A stretch of 64,000 nt of DNA, from positions 2,113,269 through 2,177,268 of the forward strand of contig BCHH01000005.1 of assembly GCA_001599595.1 (NCBI GenBank), in the 5' to 3' direction. Below are positions 58,321-64,000 of the stretch, one piece after another (position 1 is the first letter of the stretch; each line of letters starts with the position of its first letter). The notes below the pieces were generated by a model. That model saw nothing but the letters and a program-made list of their open reading frames with translations. It did no database searches and was not told the DNA's origin. Made by a program: the position numbers and the translations under genes. The DNA is from Beverwykella pulmonaria (taxonomy: Eukaryota > Ascomycota > Dothideomycetes > Pleosporales > Melanommataceae).

Positions 58321-61300
58321 CTAGTCTTTCAGTTTGAATTCGTATTCTTTCTGTTACGTAGACTCTTTCTACGCAGAATAGGCTCAGTTTAGTAACCTTA
58401 GTCTCAATTTTCATGCCTCAGGTTGATGAGTCCGCTTCTCGGACAATTCGATACATTCCTACGCTAGCCTAGCGCTCCCGACCGTTTGAACAAGCGATGC
58501 GCACATACCACGTCAACCTCTCTTATCATTTATGACGGAGAAAACTTCCGCTTCGAATTGCGGGAGAATATGAATCAGCTGCGACCAGCTGCTCCTTAGT
58601 TCTTTACTGCCACTTCGATTTCTAGACAAAGCACCGGTTTTGGTGCAAGAAACCTACATCTCGTAAATTAGACTGTGTAGGGAGGCACTCCTTCTCCTTT
58701 CGCAATTTCTAGAAGGGGGTGGGAGATAATCTGTGTCCATTTCCGCTTCACGAGAACTCGGTGTCGCGAATCATCTCACTCGCGGCATCCTCCACCTCCT
58801 TCTGTGGGGACTGTGATAGATTCACGTTTCATTACCATATTAGCTTCTTCATTGAATGAATTATGTTGCTTGATCTTTTCCAAAAAATCTTGAAACTGTA
58901 ACCTAAGTACCTGAAAAGCATGTGATCTTATCGTGACATTGCAGGGGCCTTTCCGCCATTGACAAGAACTTACTGTACGTGCTTGGGAGTTCATCATCGT
59001 GACTATAGAAAGAAAGTTCACCCAAAGACCAAGTTGGCTAGGCATCGCGAGCAGCGAAAAGCGCCGGCTTTAGTTTTCGCAGCCTCCTGTTTCCACCTAA
59101 AATTGGTCCCCAGCTTCTTGTTCTCCAAAACACCGCCGCTGACCGGTTGGCTGTTGAAAACGGCCCACGGTGGACGATGCAGTGATAACCAAGCTTTTCG
59201 CTCACAGTCCTGTGTCCTCTAGAAATTCTTCTATCATTGGCCCGTGCGATTTCTCGCCACTCATCCAAGGCTAGAAGTATGGAGTCTCATTGCCGTGAAT
59301 GTTGTCCAAATTTGTAATAGTTCCAGTCTTTCAGACTTACTTCGATAGACGCACGCCATAAAAGAGTTGTGAGGATCACACGGAAAACCTGCACTTACAT
59401 GCAGAAGCTTGATCGCAAAACAAAGCAAATGGAGGATGTCCATTTCCAAGGATGGAGGTGACCAGCGCTCACTTGATAGCATATACCAACAGGAAGGTAC
59501 AATAGTTCTAAGGTGCCACATGTTTCTCCAGGTGGCTGAGACGCATATATCCCCCGTAGGGCCCATGTACTCAGTGGGGAAATTGCTTCGAATCTGTCCT
59601 AAGTTTGACCTTCTACTTTAGGCGTTGTCAACGCGGAAACTACTGCTCCGCAGCTTGATACTCTTTGCTCTACACTCCTTCTTACAAAACTTACACTGCA
59701 GAAATCCGGGAACTAGATTGATGAAGAGTGCCACGAGGAGCCGAGGTATATGGGTATAAACTGGAACGGACTTGGTGACAGGTCTGTGTGAGGGCCTTGA
59801 ACTAGTGGCTAGTGTAACGGCGACGTAGCGCTTTACGTGGAGTAGAGCCTCTTAAGAGAGTCGTCGCGGGACCATAGCCTCGCTTAAATTGTGTAGGAAG
59901 GTGAAGCTTCACCGGCCTCTCCAACACTCAGGTTCATCTTAGAATAGCACATCTCCAATCTGACCTCAATAGCTTCTACCCATTAGGCGGGCCAGATGAG
60001 AAGGCTAGAGCACTGGACGTTCAGAAGTACCGAGGAACATGGACATTGATTATGAACTTCACATCGAATAACAGTTTTGCATTTGACGTCTTGCCGTTCA
60101 TTGAGTTATGCATGAGAGCTGGTTCCTCGATGTTGATCAGGGTGTCCAACCAAATATTAGGTGAAAGAAGTGTTGGTTGATTTGAGTTGATAAACCTGCT
60201 TTTCTCTGCCACTTCCACATTTTTCAGCCGTCTGTCTCAGGCCCTCATAGATATTGTCATAGCCTTAGCGTTGCTAGTTGTTCAATACCAATTTAATGCT
60301 TGGTGGGAGTCCACAATAGACCTTCGGTTGGTATAATGTTTCGAATTGCTCGGCATTGTTTCGTTGTGGTTGTGGCGAAGTGGGTGGGACGTTTCTCACA
60401 GGATGGAGGGCAGAACCATTGTAGATTCTTTGCTCTTCATCACAAAAATTTGAATAAAATTTTGAGTCGTAACTACCCTGAGAGCCATGGTTGACATACT
60501 CAGTCGTGTGCCCTCTGCCATTTTCTGTTTTTTGACGTTGCTATTGAGTAGTTTTAGCTAACAGTACCGCTGTTGTCAAAATCGTCCAGTCGAAGCATGC
60601 GTACTGCTAGCTTTGTAGGTAAACCTTTTCTTCTTGCCTATTTTTTATTTTTTATTTATCCAAAATTACAGTACTAGTCGACATAATTTTTCAAGATTGG
60701 TCACATTAAGCTGGATAACTTCTCCGTATGAGAACACCTGAACTCTCTTGCAAGCTCGACGGAGATGGAAATGATTACGACAGTGGCTGGTACGAAGAGG
60801 TGACGGGGGAGCTCAACATGCTCCTGTCGAGGAATTCGATTGGCGAATATCAGACCGCAGAAGGATCTCTTTCAGAAGTCGACCTAAGCTACACTTGTAA
60901 AATTTCTCTCCAAGAATTCGGCATCGAGTCTTGGGTTAACAAACGCTCTGCTACCTGGTATCTACAGTGTCTTGAGAACAGCTATGATGAAGAAGAGTGA
61001 AAGTAGTGGATGTGCCCGAGAGCTTTCGAATTCCTGGGGCAGGTTAGGCTGTGCAAGTTGCGAAGTTCGAAACTTACTGTCGGGATGGAGCTTTCGAAAA
61101 AGTGGAAGACAACAATTTTCTCTGAGAACTAAGATAGGCGGAATAAACATGAGAATCGGAATCGTCTTCGAACTACATTGCGATTGACTGAAGCTATCTT
61201 CCGGTATGGTCCATTTAGCACTCGAGCTCGAGTGTTACAGCTATAACTTTCAAATGGGGGATAGGAAGATTGGTTGATGACTTCATTGGGCGATTTCAAT

Positions 61301-62416
61301 AGAGAAAAAAGTTTCTTTAACATGGAATCGACTTTGGTATGATAGTATGCGCTGATTTTGAGTATTCTTTAGTTAGCTTTCGAGCTCATTAGTAGCGAGT
61401 GTTTTTCTTCCGCGCAGAATCTTCAATTCTTAGTGCCAGGTATTAATCAAGTAAATTTCTAAGGGACAATAGTATTCCGCAATCTCAATGATGAATAAAA
61501 GGGTTTTATCTACTATTCATTCGATGCTAAAAAGGTTGATCTAGTCGTTGGCTGTGTGTAGACAGAATATACTACACGATGATGACTGTCGTAATGTGAC
61601 GAAGTAGATAGAGAGAGAATGTAATGACTGTATTGATTCTACGGAGGAGCTACCGAAGAAATATCTAGAGTCTTACCAGGCACGGCAGGAGCCTGCCAAG
61701 GTAGTCATAACGAACATGGAAGTGAGTAACATGATCAAACATCGAGGTGACTCATCATGTGACCCACGGGCCGACAATCATAAAACACCAAATATGCTCC
61801 AACCACTATCCAAAAGAAATTTCGAGGGATCTTTCGCTGTCCTGTAATAAAACGAAACCCCCAACTCCTGAATGCTGATTCAACGCTAGGCTCGAACAAG
61901 ACTGCTAGCCGAGGTTCCAAACCCACGCCGGCAACTTTCAAAACCTCGCACTGTTTCACGATCGATCTTTTTGGCATTGTTAGGATGGACTTGCCCTCCC
62001 ATGCCTATAGCGCCTCTCATTCATTCTCTGCTGATTAGTTTCATGACTTGACGGAATGGTTCGATCCAAGTTGACTGTACAAGAATCTGGGGATTGTGAA
62101 CGCTAGTCGGAATACAGCAATCTGCTAACTCTTTATGCATCACCGCAGCTAAACCCGGGCCTAAAAACCGAGTATGATCATCACCACACCATTGCACCAG
62201 TATGATCATCAAGTACTCTGAGGCAATCTAAAGGTAGGCGCTTTCAAGAGTAGGTATTTATACACACATACTTGCCTATGTCATCTACATTCTATTCTGT
62301 CTTTCTCTTCATTTGGCCGGTCCACCTATTTTCTTAGAATAATATTCCATTCTTTTCGCTCTTGTTACTCACGACCATATTTTTTTCTTTAGAAGAAAGA
62401 CACAATAGCCGGTAGT
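58321..62416. other. Gene-poor interval, about 4.1 kb
   Basis: No supportable gene on either strand. One plus-strand frame (60728-61000, 90 codons, MRTPELSCKLDGDGNDYDSG) is acidic and compact and might be a small gene, but it has no recognised family or intron evidence. The sequence is A/T-rich and stop-dense, consistent with old decayed repeats. A TATA-like tatttata is at about 62256, 160 bp before the next start. Confidence 0.45.
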
Positions 62417-63149
62417 ATGAAGTCGTTCGCTATTATCTTTGCTTCGTTCGCGCTGTATGCTTCAGTGTCAGCTGCGCCTCGCAGGAACAGATCGAAGACT
62501 GCTGCCGCTGCGGTTGCTACTGCAGTGAGTTGTTCCCCTTGATCTTGGTGTGAAAGATGTTAATACAATGAGAAGGCGCCAGTGGCTGCACCCGCGACCG
62601 GAAACGCGGCTGCAGGTGTCGCAACAGGAGCGACAGGTGGCGCCGCGGGCGCTGCAACTGGTGGTGGAGCAGTCGTTCGTGGCACTTCGACGCTAGTTCT
62701 GAAGGAAGTCGGTGGTATTCCAGGGAACGAGTGCCTCACATTCCGAAATAACGGTAGTTACATATTCCAGCCGCAAAACTCATGAAACACGCTAAGACCG
62801 CACAGGCGAAATAGTGGACGCAGCATGCGTGAACACTGCCGCAGACCGACAAGTCACTCCATCGACTCTCAACGGCGCCAACGTGCTTCTCGTGCAGCGC
62901 AGCTTCACAGCGGGCTTCCGTCAGGATCTCGTTGGCGTGGACGCATGTGTGGGTTTCAACGGCACTACTTTCTTGGCCCAGGATTGCGCTGGAGCGAACT
63001 TCGCTCCTGTCAGCATCGTGAACAATCAGTTAGTGTCGGGAAAGGCCTGTCAGAGCGGGCATGATGGTGCTGCTCAGCTTACCGTGGATCCGACCGGCGC
63101 CAATTGTGTAGATGTTACTACAACTACCGTTACTGCAACTGCTCCTTAG
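62417..63149 (+). CDS. Small secreted protein, 209 aa, three exons
   Basis: Exons 62417-62524, 62576-62753 and 62806-63149 close in frame. Residues 1-20 (MKSFAIIFASFALYASVSAA) form a signal peptide, followed by a basic PRRNRSK spacer. An Ala/Gly/Thr-rich low-complexity stretch (about 30-72) precedes the conserved part: GGIPGNECLTFRNNGEIVDA, ACVNTAADRQVTPSTLNG, FRQDLVGVDACVGFNGTTF and KACQSGHDGAAQLTVDPTGA, ending in VDVTTTTVTATAP. Cys residues at ECL, ACV, DACV, QDCA, KACQ and NCV suggest disulfides. Similar secreted proteins occur in other filamentous ascomycetes, without known function. Both introns are GT-AG, about 51 nt. Role outside the cell is unknown. Confidence 0.85.
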
Positions 63150-63297
63150 ATAAAAGCATTACCATGCCAGATACGCCTTCCTGTAACTATATTTTAGTGC
63201 CTCGAGAACATAGTAAAGTCATGCCAAATTCTTCGCTCAAGCGTTCTGGCGATGTACATAAGGAAATGCAAAGTATAATAGTTCCAGGTATTGTTTT

Positions 63298-63494
63298 TGT
63301 TGGTTTCACAGGGCTATTGCAATAGCAACAAAGGGGGTTCTAAGCAAAGTATTGATTCGTGTGTGTGTCTATCTGAGGTGAGGCTCAGGAGGTTGTATCA
63401 TCCCTTTGCCGCCAAGCGTCGCTAGTGTCTCATGTGATAAACACGTGATCACAACATCACCACGTGATCACCACGTTCGATATATATTCCAACA
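63298..63494 (+). mobile_element. Solo LTR, copy 3 (197 bp)
   Basis: Starts TGTTGGTTTCACAGGGC and ends ATATATTCCAACA, with the perfect duplication GTTTT at 63293-63297 and 63495-63499. The ends form an inverted TGTTGG/CCAACA. It is the same family and orientation as copy 1. It sits about 150 bp downstream of the secreted-protein stop codon, so it may lie in or near that transcript's 3' end. Confidence 0.95.
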
Positions 63495-63499
63495 GTTTT

Positions 63500-64000
63500 G
63501 ATATCAAATATAGCATGTCATGTAAATGTCTCGAGAAGGAGGTCATTACACTTCTGAAGATCGCAAGACAGAGTAACAAAACTTAGAAGAGACTGTGAGG
63601 TAGGATATATATATACTGGAATATAGATGAGCCGCTCTCTTGCTGTCATTCATATTTTCAGTGAGAGAATTCGGTTTGACTTATTTTGTCACATAAATAC
63701 CATCCCCTGCGTTGTACCGAGACCTGTTCTCACCTGCTGGTTCTCTTGCAGTACGAGAATATGGTGGAGACCCAATACGGATGTATTAGGATCAAGATCG
63801 GGGTCTTCGCTATTGATTCACAAAGTAGTCAGAGATTTGGAGGACTAGAGCTGATTAGGAAAGAGCAGGAAATGTATCATTGTGGAGATCAGAAGAGAAG
63901 ATGGCTTGTGGCTGAGCTGCTCTCTCAGCGCCGCGATCCGATATACCTAAGGTGGGAGGATTTAGTGCACCTTGCAAGATTACCCTAATAACACGTTTCC
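63500..64000. other. Right edge, no gene recognised
   Basis: Plus-strand frames (63627-63848 and 63686-63988) have no recognisable domain. A gene may start or end beyond the window edge, but nothing supports one here. Confidence 0.35.

Noticed and set aside
60728..61000. 90-codon acidic plus-strand frame as a gene
   Set aside because: No family, no intron, no signal peptide and no repeat of the pattern elsewhere; kept only as a note in the gene-poor interval.

Overview
The window is nuclear DNA of a filamentous ascomycete, most likely Pezizomycotina and possibly Leotiomycetes (the class is an inference). The evidence is protein-coding genes with short GT-AG introns (mostly 45-60 nt) and CTAAC/CTGAC-like branch sites, and typically fungal families: a HET-domain relic, rhodopsin-like integral membrane proteins, an F-box/2EXR-like protein, a DMATS prenyltransferase, cytochromes P450, MFS permeases and an HSP70-like ATPase. 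I found no tRNA, rRNA or CRISPR. Exon boundaries were read by eye, and where I give a spliced length the reading frame closes exactly.

Left part (1-12 kb) is a decay zone. It holds two partial copies of a glutamate-carboxypeptidase-like M28 peptidase gene (1-540 and 3567-4490) and, between them, an F-box gene broken by one TGA. Then come a solo LTR, an intact Pro/Gln-rich membrane protein (4854-5612), a frameshifted HET-domain relic (about 6250-8110), a 19-bp tandem repeat, and a frameshifted rhodopsin-like relic (about 10.05-10.72 kb).

Middle part (12-42 kb) carries ordinary genes: a small hydrophilic protein, a 652-aa coiled-coil protein, an eight-exon HSP70-like ATPase, a single-pass membrane protein with a lectin-like ectodomain, a six-exon anion-symporter-type MFS permease, a two-TM surface protein, a 2EXR-like protein, a small two-helix membrane protein, a GH16 glucanase-like protein without signal peptide, a zinc-type alcohol dehydrogenase and an AAA+ ATPase. 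Interspersed are a second solo LTR that splits an open frame (26701-26895), a truncated pyruvate-decarboxylase relic and an apparently N-truncated membrane protein.

Right part (42.5-57.2 kb) looks like a secondary-metabolite gene cluster: P450, DMATS-family aromatic prenyltransferase, rhodopsin-like membrane protein, second P450, Baeyer-Villiger-type flavin monooxygenase and a drug/polyamine-type MFS exporter. No PKS, NRPS, terpene synthase or pathway transcription factor is visible, so the prenyltransferase is the only scaffold-forming enzyme. Two similar CCGG-TAGACT-CGG elements lie in the two largest divergent intergenic regions of the cluster. From 57.2 to 62.4 kb the sequence is gene-poor; it is followed by a small secreted-protein gene and a third solo LTR.

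The three solo LTRs (189, 195 and 197 bp) belong to one family. They have TG...CA ends and perfect, different 5-bp target duplications (TAGCA, CTTCG, GTTTT).
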